Below are positions 1 to 9,312 of a stretch of 45,503 bases of DNA, one piece after another. Location of the stretch: positions 1 to 45,503 of the forward strand of contig BCRI01000053.1 of assembly GCA_001552515.1 (NCBI GenBank). Direction: 5' to 3'. A program made the position numbers and the translations under genes. Within the stretch, counting starts at the first letter, position 1; the number at the start of each line of letters is the position of its first letter. The notes beneath the pieces were generated by a model. It saw only the letters and a list, made by a program, of their open reading frames with translations. It searched no databases and was not told where the DNA came from. Origin of the DNA: Sphaerimonospora mesophila NBRC 14179 = JCM 3151. GTDB lineage: Bacteria > Actinomycetota > Actinomycetes > Streptosporangiales > Streptosporangiaceae.

Positions 1-1
1 C

Positions 2-2269
2 GAGGTCCGCATCGACGCGGACCTCGCGCTCGGTCGGCACCGAGAGGTGACCGCCCGGCTGCGGCGTCTCGTGAGCCGGTATCCGCTCAGGGAGCGGTTC
101 TACGGCCAGCTCATGGTCGCTCTGTACCGCTCGCAGCGGGGCAGCGAGGCTCTTCAGGTTTTCACCGATCTGGAAGAGCGCTTGCGGGAGGAACTGGGCG
201 TCGACCCCGGCCCCGAGCTTCAGGAGATCAGGCTCCAGGTGCTGCGTCAGGACGCCGCGCTCGAACTCTCGCCGCCTCCGGCGGCCACGCCCAAGCAGCT
301 TCCTCCTCTTCCCGGCGCCCTTTTCGGTCGTGATACCGAGCTCGCACGGATCGTCACCCTGCTGGAGCAATGCGAACGGTCGCGACCCCGCGCGGTGGTC
401 GTCGCAGGCCCCGGCGGAGCGGGCAAGACGAGCCTGTGCATCGCGGCCGCGCATCACCTGGCCGGCGGCTACCCGGATGGGCAGTTGTTCGCCGATTGCA
501 GCGATCCGCACGCGGCATTGCCGGGATTCCTGACCGCGCTCGGCGTGCCCGATCCGGAGCTTCCCGAGGGGGCTGACGCGTGTGCGAAACTGCTGCGCCG
601 CATGATCTCCTCCCGACGGATGCTGATGGTGCTGGACGACGTGCGGGATCCCGAGCTGATCCGGCGTCTGTTGCCCGATGGCTCCGGTTGCACGATCATC
701 GCGAACAGCCGAGCAGTGCGCGTACAACTGCCTGGCGTCATGAACATGACGATTTCCGCTCTGGCGCCGGAAGATGCCAGAGCATTGCTGGCAGCGAGGC
801 TGGGGGAGCCTCGGATGGCGGCGGAGCCCGAGGCGATCGATCGCGTCGTCGAACTGTGCGGCGGGCTGCCGACCGCGCTGCACGCGGCCGCCGCCAAACT
901 GGAGGCCCGGCGTCATTGGCCGGTCAGCCGCTTGGTCGAACGGCTGACCGACCCGACGCTGATCCTCGACGAACTGGCCATGCGTCCGACGTTGCAGCAC
1001 GACTACGGGGTTCTGCCCGCCCGGCAGCGTGCGGTGATTCGCAAGATGGGCTTCCTGGGACTGCCCATGGTCTCGGTCGAGACCGTCGCCGCGCTCGAAG
1101 ACCTCTCTCCGAGTGCGACGGAGAACCTCATGGAGGAGATGGTCGAGGCGCATCTGCTGAGCACGGACGACGGGCAGGAGTTCGGCTGTCATCCGTGGTT
1201 GTTGTCCTTCGGTGCGGAACGCGCCGCAGCCGAGGACCATCCGGATGAACTGTCCGCTGCGCTGGAAAGGGCACTGGGCGCCTGGCTGGTGCGGACGGAT
1301 TCCGCCCGCGTTGGCCTGCTTGGCAGGGGCCATTCCCTTCCACAGGGTAGCGCTTTGCGCTACATCCCACCCGGTCAGACCGATATGTCGCTGACAGGTT
1401 CCGCCTGGCTCGCGAAGAATCTCGGCATGATCATGCTCCTGGTGCGGCGGGCGGCCGCGGCCGGTCTGCATGAGAGCTGCTGGGAGCTGGCCATCGCACC
1501 ACTTGAACTCTTTCAATCAGGCGGCTATTTCGAGGAGTGGTCGCAATCCCACGAAATCGCGCTGACCAGCGTGTGCACGGCGGACAACGTGCGCGGCCAG
1601 GCCACGTTGTACCACTCCCTCGGACAGCGGTCACTGCTCCTCGGCGATTATGTCAGGGCAGGCGAACTGCTCACCCGGGCACGTGAGCTGTTCGCGCGGC
1701 TTCACGACGATCACGGGCATGGGCTGGCTCTGTGTCTGCTCGGCCATCTGGCCCGGGTCTGCCTGGATGCGATCGAGGCTCGCCGGATCTATGAGAACGC
1801 CATCGATCTGCTGAGGGCCGGCGACGACCGGGTGGCCGAGGCCGATGCCCTGGGCGGGTTGGCGATCGTGCTCCATCACATGGATGAGCCGGATGCCTCT
1901 CATGCGGCGCTCGACCGGGCCCTGGCGCTGTGCCGGGAAGGCGGCAGCCTCCGCAGCGAGGCCCAGATCAGACAGCACATGGCCGTCCATGTGGCCAAGA
2001 CCGGCAGGCCGCAGGACGCCCATCCGGAGCTCCTCCGGGCTCTGGAGATCGCCCGGTACATCGAGGACCGGGTGATGCAGTCCAAGATTCTGCTGGCTCT
2101 GGGCACCACGCAGATCCTGCTGGGCGATCCCGAAGCCGCCACGCGCCGCCTGGCGGAGGCGGAGAAGATCGCGATGGCGGCCGGGGTGTCAAGGGTCGCG
2201 GTGCGGGCCAGAATGGCGCAGGCCTTCCTCGGCGGAAACCCGACGTCCCTGCACTCCGTACTGACCTGA
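2..2269 (+). CDS. SARP/AfsR-family regulator (BTAD, NB-ARC, TPR), 5' end outside window
   Basis: The reading frame is open from base 2, so the N-terminal DNA-binding domain lies upstream of the window. The visible part begins in a bacterial transcriptional activation domain (BTAD; RYPLRERFYGQLMVALYRS and EELGVDPGPEL are typical). An NB-ARC ATPase module follows, with P-loop GPGGAGKT near bases 407-430 and Walker B-like MLMVLDDV near 620-640. TPR-like helical repeats fill roughly 1550-2200. In the family, the N-terminal winged helix binds direct repeats with 11-bp spacing upstream of antibiotic biosynthesis genes, and the ATPase/TPR part gates activity. It converges on the biosynthetic operon and is the only cluster-type regulator visible, so I infer it controls the cluster, probably through the repeats at 15676-15714. 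Confidence 0.9.
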   Translation, partial: EVRIDADLALGRHREVTARLRRLVSRYPLRERFYGQLMVALYRSQRGSEALQVFTDLEERLREELGVDPGPELQEIRLQVLRQDAALELSPPPAATPKQLPPLPGALFGRDTELARIVTLLEQCERSRPRAVVVAGPGGAGKTSLCIAAAHHLAGGYPDGQLFADCSDPHAALPGFLTALGVPDPELPEGADACAKLLRRMISSRRMLMVLDDVRDPELIRRLLPDGSGCTIIANSRAVRVQLPGVMNMTISALAPEDARALLAARLGEPRMAAEPEAIDRVVELCGGLPTALHAAAAKLEARRHWPVSRLVERLTDPTLILDELAMRPTLQHDYGVLPARQRAVIRKMGFLGLPMVSVETVAALEDLSPSATENLMEEMVEAHLLSTDDGQEFGCHPWLLSFGAERAAAEDHPDELSAALERALGAWLVRTDSARVGLLGRGHSLPQGSALRYIPPGQTDMSLTGSAWLAKNLGMIMLLVRRAAAAGLHESCWELAIAPLELFQSGGYFEEWSQSHEIALTSVCTADNVRGQATLYHSLGQRSLLLGDYVRAGELLTRARELFARLHDDHGHGLALCLLGHLARVCLDAIEARRIYENAIDLLRAGDDRVAEADALGGLAIVLHHMDEPDASHAALDRALALCREGGSLRSEAQIRQHMAVHVAKTGRPQDAHPELLRALEIARYIEDRVMQSKILLALGTTQILLGDPEAATRRLAEAEKIAMAAGVSRVAVRARMAQAFLGGNPTSLHSVLT

Positions 2270-2357
2270 CCCGCCGCAGGCGGTCCGGTGGATCTCGGTG
2301 GGCAGGGAGGTCCGGGTCAGCGCGGGCCGGGGCGACCTGCCGTTCGGCCGCTTCGGC

Positions 2358-3047
2358 TCAGTCGCTCTCGGGGAGATCCGGGGGATATCCCAGTGAGAAG
2401 CCGATCAGACCGGCCGTGTCCCAACCGTCGACGCCGATCGCCTCACGCAGAGCCGGCTGCAGCAGCCCCGCGAACATGGAACCGACAAGGCCTCGCCTGC
2501 ACGCGGTGAGCCATGATCGGTACGCGGCCGCGCCGCCATTGACGAGGAGCCGCCGGTAGCCGTGAGATCCCCCGGAAAGCGAGGCCGCACCGATACTGCC
2601 GGAAATCACGATCACAGCGGGAGATGCCGTGAACTCGAGCTGCAGAAACCAGCCCTCCCGCTCTCTGCTGTCGACGGGCACCTCTTTAAGGCAGGTCAGC
2701 GAACCGGTGTCGTCGCGGTAGAGGTGCAGTCCCGGTGTGACGCCCTCGACGTTCCGCACGGCGACGAGTACGCCGATGCTCCTGTCCTTCGCGGCTGCCG
2801 CGCACACCGCGTGGAGATCACCCGTCTGGATGGGAGTGGACGAGTAGAACCGCTGGGCTCTGCGCTGCCGGAGCACATCAGCGAGTGAGTGAACCGGCGG
2901 CGTGGGGTCGGACAGGGCGACCGTCGCCGTGCCGGTATCCGCTCCGAGCAGAAGCTCGTCGTCCCACTCCGGCAGCGGCCGGCCGCTCCGGCCGTCCAGA
3001 TCCGTGATGAGCCGTGAAGCGATCAGGTGACGCATGACGAGGTTCAT
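2358..3047 (-). CDS. Nitroreductase-like / SagB-related oxidoreductase (second, stand-alone)
   Basis: This 229-residue protein has features of the FMN nitroreductase fold. RRAQRFYSS resembles the SagB FMN-phosphate-contacting segment, and a late helix (GGAAAYRSWLTACRRGLVGSMF) fits the family's C-terminal helix. In azole RiPP pathways these enzymes oxidise azolines to azoles. The start ATG overlaps the stop of the RRE/E1-like/SagB fusion gene by 4 nt (ATGA), so it is the last gene of the operon and probably translationally coupled. It is shorter and more divergent than the SagB domain encoded next door. It may be an accessory subunit, a second oxidase with another specificity, or inactive. Confidence 0.75.
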   Translation of the reverse strand: MNLVMRHLIASRLITDLDGRSGRPLPEWDDELLLGADTGTATVALSDPTPPVHSLADVLRQRRAQRFYSSTPIQTGDLHAVCAAAAKDRSIGVLVAVRNVEGVTPGLHLYRDDTGSLTCLKEVPVDSREREGWFLQLEFTASPAVIVISGSIGAASLSGGSHGYRRLLVNGGAAAYRSWLTACRRGLVGSMFAGLLQPALREAIGVDGWDTAGLIGFSLGYPPDLPESD

Positions 3048-4741
3048 CGTGCCGCCTCCGTGTCGGATTGGTGGAGCGTGACGACGGCGGTCACCGGATT
3101 GCCCTCACGGCTCAGATCGAAAGCCGAGAGCAGCTCGTCGTCGTCCCACGCATCGAGGATCGAAGCGCGGATTCCCGCGTCAGCGGCGATCGCCTCCAAC
3201 TGGGCGCAGGCCACACCCGCGTCGAGGCAGCAGATGCGGAAGGCGAGCTGCTGGTACTTGTGCGCGACTCGGCTCAGGGCCGAATGGATCGAGACGACGA
3301 CCGCGGCGTCGCGCTCCACCGGATCCGGTTCCTCGCCGAGCACCGAAAGGCAATGCTCGAAGGGGTTGTAGTAATACCGGCCGGCGGCTATGCCGGCCAC
3401 GTCATTGACGATCAGGAACGCCTGCGGGGAGCCGAGGTTTCCACCGGTCGGTGCGTAACGGCGGACCTGGGGGTTGTGGGGCTCGGGCTTGAGCCCGAAG
3501 GCGCCGCGCAGCAACGCGCCGAGCGTCTCCACATCGAGTCGTCCCGCTCGGCCCGCCACGGCGGCGGGCTCGACGACGGGCAGGGATATCTTCGGGCTGC
3601 TGTCATAACTGCGGTGATCGTGCTGGATCATCAGGTTGTCCATGCGATAGTGCACCTGATGCCCCTTGGGGCTGATCTTGTCGCGTGGCGGAAAGGCGAC
3701 GCCCTGGTCGTAGATGAAGGCGGGCGTCGCCGTACCACCCAATTTCGATCGTCCACAGCGCTCGCACTCGGGACGGCGTGCGAACGATTCCTGGCGCGCG
3801 GTCCAGCGTCGCAGATCGATGGTGGCGAGCGCGGTCGAGGCCAGCGACGTGCCGATGCGGGCGCGTTGGTTGAAGACCTCTCCGGCCGCCATGGCCCAGG
3901 CCAGATCGTCGAATATGTCGCCGTCCGCCGCGACGTCCTCGCGATCTCCGGTACCGCGAGCGGCGAGGAAACAGGCGAAGCACGGGGTGTGCCGCCGGTC
4001 GAAGAGCGGACCCATTTCGAGAATGCCGTTCCTGTGGTGGAGCCGAAGCCATGTCGCGCCGGCCTCGGCGCTTCGTCGATCGAGCGCGTCGAGCAGGTCG
4101 GTGTCCTCCTCACCGCTCGACGCGACGATGATGAACTGACCGGTGTCCGGTGTGTGATCGATTGGGATGCTCCTGACCTCGTCCCCCGATGCGGCCAGGA
4201 GCGAGGCGAGCCGCGCGGCGGGCCGCCCGGTATCCACGATCAGGGCGGGCGCATTGTGCAGCGCGTGGAAGGCGGACTCGACGTTGGGCCACACCCGAGT
4301 GGTGTCCAACAGCCTGCCCACGGTCTCCGCCGCGCCCGTGGACACGCCTGCCGGCAGCCCGAGATCGGTGTCGGCTTCCTGAACGTGGCCGGAGGTGTAC
4401 AGGAGGGCCAGGGCGGCGGAGACGTCGTCCGCACGGTCGGCTCCGATGACGCCGATGAGATCGGCCAGGGTACGCGTACCGTCCAGCAGAGGCAGTAGCC
4501 GGGGCAGGAGCGAACGGGCCGCCGCGCCCCCGAAGACCCTCCGTTCCGCCGTCCCTTCCAGAAGGAGACCGCGCTCGAACGGCACCGCGACCACCCCGGC
4601 ATGCAGTCGCGGCCTGCGCGGCATGGAGAACTGCGGATCCTCGTTCACCGCGTGCAGCATCATGTCCGCGTAGACCCGGTGCGGCTCCATCGAGGAGTTG
4701 TCAGCGCGCCCGGCCGCCATGACCGCTTGGGGTTCCTTCAT
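3044..4741 (-). CDS. RRE / E1-like (ocin-ThiF) / SagB azoline dehydrogenase fusion
   Basis: A 565-residue three-part protein. Residues about 42-125 look like a winged-helix RiPP recognition element (leader binding). Residues 150-335 resemble the E1-like TOMM cyclodehydratase partner, with a Cys4 zinc pattern at C254/C257 and C326/C329. Residues about 345-560 form a SagB-type FMN dehydrogenase (YAPTGGNLGSPQAFLI, AHKYQQLAFRICCLDAG). The predicted role is to deliver the precursor leader to the YcaO enzyme and oxidise azolines to azoles. The frame stays open further upstream, but ATG 4741 overlaps the previous stop as ATGA, matching the rest of the operon, so I chose it. The longer version would run through the neighbouring gene. 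Confidence 0.88.
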   Translation of the reverse strand: MKEPQAVMAAGRADNSSMEPHRVYADMMLHAVNEDPQFSMPRRPRLHAGVVAVPFERGLLLEGTAERRVFGGAAARSLLPRLLPLLDGTRTLADLIGVIGADRADDVSAALALLYTSGHVQEADTDLGLPAGVSTGAAETVGRLLDTTRVWPNVESAFHALHNAPALIVDTGRPAARLASLLAASGDEVRSIPIDHTPDTGQFIIVASSGEEDTDLLDALDRRSAEAGATWLRLHHRNGILEMGPLFDRRHTPCFACFLAARGTGDREDVAADGDIFDDLAWAMAAGEVFNQRARIGTSLASTALATIDLRRWTARQESFARRPECERCGRSKLGGTATPAFIYDQGVAFPPRDKISPKGHQVHYRMDNLMIQHDHRSYDSSPKISLPVVEPAAVAGRAGRLDVETLGALLRGAFGLKPEPHNPQVRRYAPTGGNLGSPQAFLIVNDVAGIAAGRYYYNPFEHCLSVLGEEPDPVERDAAVVVSIHSALSRVAHKYQQLAFRICCLDAGVACAQLEAIAADAGIRASILDAWDDDELLSAFDLSREGNPVTAVVTLHQSDTEAAR

Positions 4742-5391
4742 CGTGATCCCATCCACTGTTCGGCCAGATTCTCGGCGACGCCCTGCAAGCGCGCCACAGA
4801 AAGGAGATGCGGTGCGACCTCGAGCGGTCCCGAGCACACCCGGCACCGGTGTACGGGCACGACCTGCGTCTCCATCGGAACGTGGGACAGCAGGTCGAGG
4901 TGCCGTACCTTCCTGCTCTCGGCTTCCGGGTGCGCGTCGAGATTCGCCAGAGCGAGGCGGACCATCCCCGCGGCGATGCTCGGCCAATGTCCCAGGAAGC
5001 CCCGGTTCAAGACGTCGTCACTTTGTTGGATGTGACGCTCGAACGCGTCGAGAGCCGGCACCTCCCGCGAATGCTGGCGCGTCCGGGCACGGTAACAGGA
5101 AGAGCAGCCTCGGACCTCCGTCCGCGACACCGGTCCCACCCGCAGGCGAGGGAGGTCGAGGATGACGGGCAGGAATCGGCTCCGCCACCTGTGGGCCGCC
5201 TGGGAGAGCGGAAGCTCGACCTGCGGAACCGGCGCGGAACCCACCAGCAGTATGGTCCGGGCGGTCGGAAGGAATGCCAGGTCGGCCCCTGTGGGGGCGG
5301 CCTGGACTACCTGGCTGCCCTGCTCGGCGAAGAGCTGGGCGACGGCGGCGCCGAAGGCGCCCACGGCTATGACGAGATCGGGATCAGACAT
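4738..5391 (-). CDS. Small E1-like / cyclodehydratase-domain zinc protein
   Basis: This 217-residue protein has two CxxC pairs (C96/C99 in GCSSCYRAR; C183/C186 in HRCRVCSG), the tetra-cysteine zinc layout of TOMM E1-like cyclodehydratase partners. Its N-terminus (DLVIAVGAFGAAVAQLFAEQG) resembles a Rossmann-like strand and helix. No obvious winged-helix RRE precedes it. It starts 15 nt after the YcaO stop and overlaps the fusion gene by 4 nt. The operon therefore encodes two E1-like proteins. It probably forms a complex with YcaO and the RRE-bearing fusion protein; a purely structural role is also possible. Confidence 0.7.
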   Translation of the reverse strand: MSDPDLVIAVGAFGAAVAQLFAEQGSQVVQAAPTGADLAFLPTARTILLVGSAPVPQVELPLSQAAHRWRSRFLPVILDLPRLRVGPVSRTEVRGCSSCYRARTRQHSREVPALDAFERHIQQSDDVLNRGFLGHWPSIAAGMVRLALANLDAHPEAESRKVRHLDLLSHVPMETQVVPVHRCRVCSGPLEVAPHLLSVARLQGVAENLAEQWMGSR

Positions 5392-5406
5392 TGTCGTCCT
5401 CGCGGC

Positions 5407-6732
5407 TTAGGCGAACGGCTGTGGCCAGGGATTGAGGTCGGCTTCCTCGTGCACCGGGTATCCCATGGCCTGGGGAGCGGTGTAGAGCCGGGGAGTGCCT
5501 CGGTACTGTGCCGCCCCGATGAAGGACAGCGGCATCAACTCCGGCACGATGACGCGCACGACCCACACCCCTGCATCGCGTGCCTCATCACTGGTCAGGT
5601 CGACGGCGAATGCTTCCATTCCACATGCCCGCAGGCGTTCCAGAATCCAGACCAGAGCTTCCTCTCCCTCGGCCGGCCCCGGACCGGGCAGTTCGGAGAG
5701 CTTGGTGTGGTTGGGCGACTCCAGGAGGAAGTCGAAGGCGTGGGCGCGCTCCGGAGCGCCCATGTACAGCGCGCCGTCGTAGACGCTGTAAAAAGTCTTG
5801 GGATCGGTGCGCTCCATCGGACGGTTCCGCAGGCCGATACGACCGGCCGCCGCCTCCCTGAACACCTTGGCCACCGCCGCGGTCGGGTCGGGGTCGGTGG
5901 CGCACATGACCACAGTGCGAAGAGTCGGGTGGTGCGGGGTGACCTCCACCGAATAGATCGTCGGTACTCCGACGTCGGTGGTGGCGTCGAACAGATGCGT
6001 GGACACCCGCTGGGAATCCGCCCGCGCCAGGAACGGCGCCAGTTCCTCAGGCACCTGGTCCAGGTGCAGATGGGGCAGCGGAAGTCGCTGCAGCCAGGTC
6101 AGCGCGATCGCGTCTCTTTCGATCACCTCGCACAGTGCCTTGGTCAACGCGGTGTGGACGTCGGTATGTGCCGCGCACCCCGTGGAAATCGGCCCGGTCA
6201 GCCGCTCACCCCGGCTGGTGAAGGGAATGTGGAGGTAAACGTAGGAGACCGGGATCCAGGTGAGCCTGGCCGTCATCAGGGAGATGCCGCGCACCCAGCG
6301 CATGGGAGCCGTCTTGTCGGGCGGCACGATCAGGCAGCGCGGGTTGGCCGCCTCCGTGTGAGAGATGCGGGGAACCCGATCCAGATCGAGGGCGTCTGCG
6401 CCGAGTTCCTGCCCGGTCGCCCAGATGAACTGGTCCTCGCTGTACACGCAGCAGGAGTAACGCTCCAGCGCCTCGGCGATGCTGAGCCAGCGGGCCTCCG
6501 TTTCGTCGATCGACCCGCCTGCTCCGTCGATGGTGCCGGTGGTCGACTTGCCCTGAGTGGAGTGTGCCACCTGCGGTAGCACCTGCGTCAGGTCGCCCAG
6601 GGCGGCCGTGTAGACGGGAAACTGGGGATCGCCGGCAGGATTGCGGAGCCGAGTTGTGCTACCCACAAGTCCACCAAGGGGTGACACCATCGCTTCGAGC
6701 CGATCGGCTACGGGGGGTCTGACTCGCATCAT
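5407..6732 (-). CDS. YcaO-family azoline-forming cyclodehydratase
   Basis: A 441-residue YcaO protein. The family uses ATP to phosphorylate a backbone amide and cyclise Cys, Ser or Thr to azolines. ATP-site motifs are visible: SIAEALERY (S84-Y92) and ALCEVIERDA (E202, E205-D207). The C-terminus NPWPQPFA contains the PxPxP tail typical of azoline-forming YcaOs. No E1-like domain is fused, so it needs partner proteins, which are the next two genes downstream. The start is ATG 6732 (the next codon is also ATG), overlapping the permease stop. A longer frame exists but would run through the permease gene. Confidence 0.93.
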   Translation of the reverse strand: MMRVRPPVADRLEAMVSPLGGLVGSTTRLRNPAGDPQFPVYTAALGDLTQVLPQVAHSTQGKSTTGTIDGAGGSIDETEARWLSIAEALERYSCCVYSEDQFIWATGQELGADALDLDRVPRISHTEAANPRCLIVPPDKTAPMRWVRGISLMTARLTWIPVSYVYLHIPFTSRGERLTGPISTGCAAHTDVHTALTKALCEVIERDAIALTWLQRLPLPHLHLDQVPEELAPFLARADSQRVSTHLFDATTDVGVPTIYSVEVTPHHPTLRTVVMCATDPDPTAAVAKVFREAAAGRIGLRNRPMERTDPKTFYSVYDGALYMGAPERAHAFDFLLESPNHTKLSELPGPGPAEGEEALVWILERLRACGMEAFAVDLTSDEARDAGVWVVRVIVPELMPLSFIGAAQYRGTPRLYTAPQAMGYPVHEEADLNPWPQPFA

Positions 6733-7496
6733 GCGTCTCTTTCGTCCCAACGGAAGGTGGCGAGGGTGAGTACGACGAGCACCGCGCAGCTGCCCAACAG
6801 CACCGCGCTGCTCACTGTGACGGAGAACTCCGCGGGCACTCCCGCGATCGCATGCCGCAGCAGGTCGCCCATGTAGGTGAAGGGCAGGAACTCGGCGATC
6901 GTCTTCAGGACCGGAGGGAAGATCCCCAACGGCAGGATGACCCCGCTCAGTATCAGCACGGCCGGCACGAGGACGCCGCTCAGACCTCCCACGAGCTGGG
7001 AGGACTTCATGAGGCCACCGAGGAAGCAGCCGAGCGCCATGTTGACGGCGAAGGTCAGCAGGAACGCCCACAGCAACAGGAGCGGGTCGGCGATGCTCAT
7101 CACGCCCGCCAGCGCGGACAGAATCAGGATCAGCACACCTTCCAGCAGGCACACCACCAGCCGGGCCGGTAGCAGGGCCGCCAGGAAGGTCAACTTGTCC
7201 ACCGGCGTCAGCCCGAGCGCCCGCAGCACACCCTTCTCGCGGAGCGTGGTCAGCGGCGCGCTGGTTCCCGTGAGCGCCAGGGACATGATCCCCATCAGCC
7301 ACACCGCGGGCAGCCCGAAGGTCAGCGCGCTCACCTCCGGCTCGCCTGGCGCCAGACTCACGTCCGGCAGGAACGCGAACATCGCCACAAAGCAGAGCGG
7401 GAAGACAATGGACAACCCCACCACGAGCGGCTCGCGGATCACCTCACGCCAGGCCGTCCAGGCCAGCTCCCGGTACGGCGAGAGCCGGGTCGTCAT
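6729..7496 (-). CDS. ABC-2 type permease of cluster exporter
   Basis: This 255-residue membrane protein has about six hydrophobic segments and the ABC-2 (DrrB-like) pattern: a TLREKGVLRALGLTP coupling region near the middle, long TM helices, then GVILPLGIFPPVLKTIAEFLPFTYMGDLLR before the last helix. It overlaps the ATPase gene upstream and the YcaO gene downstream by 4 nt each, so it is made together with the modification enzymes. The likely role is export of the mature peptide or producer immunity; sequence alone does not separate the two. Confidence 0.88.
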   Translation of the reverse strand: MTTRLSPYRELAWTAWREVIREPLVVGLSIVFPLCFVAMFAFLPDVSLAPGEPEVSALTFGLPAVWLMGIMSLALTGTSAPLTTLREKGVLRALGLTPVDKLTFLAALLPARLVVCLLEGVLILILSALAGVMSIADPLLLLWAFLLTFAVNMALGCFLGGLMKSSQLVGGLSGVLVPAVLILSGVILPLGIFPPVLKTIAEFLPFTYMGDLLRHAIAGVPAEFSVTVSSAVLLGSCAVLVVLTLATFRWDERDA

Positions 7497-8419
7497 CGCT
7501 CCACCTCCTTCAACTCGGTGCCGGTGAGCGTCACGAAGACGGTGTGGAGCGAGTTGGGGGCGACATGCACGTCCTTGGCCGTCGCGCCGTACCGGGCGCG
7601 TACCTTCTCACTGGTGCGGGCGGGGTCGTCGGTCACCAGCCGCGCGAGAGCGCCGCCGCCGTGATTGCGCAGGAGGACGGCCTTGACCCCGGGGAACCGC
7701 CGCAGCACCGCCTCGTCCGGCGGCTGCGGCAGCCGGAAGGATACGGTCTGCCCGCCATGCTGATCCATCAACGCGGACGGCGTACCGTCCGCGACGACCC
7801 GGCCGCGGTCGATGATGACCACTCGGTCGCAGAGTTGCTCCGCCTCCTCCATGGAGTGTGTGGTCACCACCACGGTCTGCTCGTCGCCACGGGCGCGGAT
7901 GGCACTCCACGCGTCCTCCCTGGCGTTGGGATCCAGCGCCCCGGTGGGTTCGTCGAGCAGGAGGATCTCGCAGGATCCCGCCAGCGCCAGTACGAGCCGC
8001 AGACGCTGATACTGGCCGCCGGAGAGCCTCTTCACGCGCGCGTCGGCCTTCTCCGTGAGCCCCACCGCAGCGATGAGATCATCGACGTCTCTCGGCTGGG
8101 GATAGAAGGAGCACCACAGCCGCACGCTCTCCCGGACGGTCAGGTTGCCGAACAGGGCACCGGCCTGAGGCTGCAGGGAGACGCGCCGGGTGAACTGCTT
8201 GCGGTCGTGCAGCGGATCCAGGCCCAGCACGCGGATGACGCCGGAGTCCGGTCGGCGGATGCCTGCGACGCACTCCAGCATGGTGGTCTTTCCCGCGCCG
8301 TTGGGGCCGACCACGCCCACGATCTCGCCGCGCCGTAGGGTGAGGTCCACCCCGTCCACGGCCCGGACCGACCCGTAGGCTTTTCGGAGCGCACTCACCT
8401 CGATCACCGCGTCCATCAC
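7493..8419 (-). CDS. ABC transporter ATP-binding protein (DrrA-like)
   Basis: A 308-residue ATPase with Walker A GPNGAGKTT, signature LSGGQYQRL, Walker B and D-loop LLLDEPTGALDP, and the switch histidine in VVTTHSMEEAEQL. A C-terminal extension of about 90 residues is as in drug-exporting DrrA-type ATPases. It pairs with the ABC-2 permease through a 4-nt overlap and also overlaps the elimination-domain gene upstream. Role: energising export of, or resistance to, the cluster product. Confidence 0.92.
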   Translation of the reverse strand: MMDAVIEVSALRKAYGSVRAVDGVDLTLRRGEIVGVVGPNGAGKTTMLECVAGIRRPDSGVIRVLGLDPLHDRKQFTRRVSLQPQAGALFGNLTVRESVRLWCSFYPQPRDVDDLIAAVGLTEKADARVKRLSGGQYQRLRLVLALAGSCEILLLDEPTGALDPNAREDAWSAIRARGDEQTVVVTTHSMEEAEQLCDRVVIIDRGRVVADGTPSALMDQHGGQTVSFRLPQPPDEAVLRRFPGVKAVLLRNHGGGALARLVTDDPARTSEKVRARYGATAKDVHVAPNSLHTVFVTLTGTELKEVER

Positions 8420-9312
8420 ACCGCCGTCCGGTCCGCTATCGCGGAGACGAGGTCGGGATGTCGTTGCAATATCTCCATGAGCAGGGCTTCCTCCCGCGGG
8501 TTGATGCCGAGGCGATTGTTGGTGAGATGAAGGTGGTGGAACAGGAGGTGCGCCGAGGTCCTTCCGGAGGCCGCCGTGGCCCGGTCGCCGATCGATTCAC
8601 TCAGCACCCGCAGATATCGGCCGAGATGCTCGATCCGCCGGGGCTCGTCGATGAGATTCCTGGTCCCCTCGACGATCCGGGCCGCCGTGCGGTCGGCTGA
8701 GCCGCGGATCGCGTCCAGAACGGGTTTCGGGTCGGTTCTCCCGCCTCCGCACCAGTACCACACGTACTGGTAGGCGAAGCCGGACCTGGCGGTGTGCGGG
8801 AGGAGGGCCAGCGACGCCGCCATCGTCATGAGCGCGACCAGTGGCCGGCCGGTCCATGACCCTTCGTCCACGGATTCGATCGCGAAGCGGCTGGAAGCCT
8901 CGAAACAACGGTGGGCGAATTCCAATCCTGATTCGCCGCCCCATTTCACGTACTCCGGCTCGTAAATGGTTTTGACGTACCCTCGCCGGTCCTGTGCCCC
9001 CCACTGAACGCGTATCCGCGCCTCGCCCGTGACCGGAGTGGACAGCGCGCCGGTGTCGAAAAGCTCGTCGAGGGCGGCGTCGATTCGACTTTCCAGCGCG
9101 CTGATCCTGTCCTCGGTGCCCAGAAAACGCAGTCTCACGTGCAGGCCGCTGGGATCCAGATATCGGAGGAAGAACCAGTTGCCTTCGCCCGATTGCGCGG
9201 TGAAATCTTCCGACAGCGGCCGGACGACCTCCTCGAGGATCACCTGGGTGCGCTGATAGGAGTCCAGGTAGATGCGGTAGTACAGCCAGTCGGCCTGCGG
9301 CCACTCCATCAT
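8416..9312 (-). CDS. Thiopeptide-type LanB C-terminal protein (glutamate-elimination type)
   Basis: This 298-residue protein belongs to the SpaB_C / thiopep_ocin family. Visible landmarks are WLYYRIYLDSYQ near the start, FFLRYLDPSGLHVRLRF (47-63), YEPEYVKWGG (117-126) and a late HHLHLTNNRLGI segment. In split LanB dehydratases this protein eliminates glutamate from glutamylated Ser/Thr, leaving Dha/Dhb. In thiopeptide clusters a second family member performs the [4+2] cyclisation. Only one member is present here, directly behind the glutamylation gene (4-nt overlap), and it keeps the H..NR block shared with lantibiotic LanB C-termini. Elimination is therefore the better assignment. Confidence 0.85.
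   Translation of the reverse strand: MMEWPQADWLYYRIYLDSYQRTQVILEEVVRPLSEDFTAQSGEGNWFFLRYLDPSGLHVRLRFLGTEDRISALESRIDAALDELFDTGALSTPVTGEARIRVQWGAQDRRGYVKTIYEPEYVKWGGESGLEFAHRCFEASSRFAIESVDEGSWTGRPLVALMTMAASLALLPHTARSGFAYQYVWYWCGGGRTDPKPVLDAIRGSADRTAARIVEGTRNLIDEPRRIEHLGRYLRVLSESIGDRATAASGRTSAHLLFHHLHLTNNRLGINPREEALLMEILQRHPDLVSAIADRTAV

Noticed and set aside
2271-2283. Small CCGCC/GGCGG hairpin between the converging SARP and nitroreductase genes
   Set aside because: A 5-bp stem with a 3-nt loop is too weak to call a terminator in GC-rich DNA.
3044-9312. Classification as a thiopeptide cluster
   Set aside because: Only one thiopep_ocin protein is present, with no second copy to act as pyridine synthase, and the cores lack the short Cys/Ser-alternating pattern of thiopeptides. 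It remains possible if the missing gene lies outside the window.
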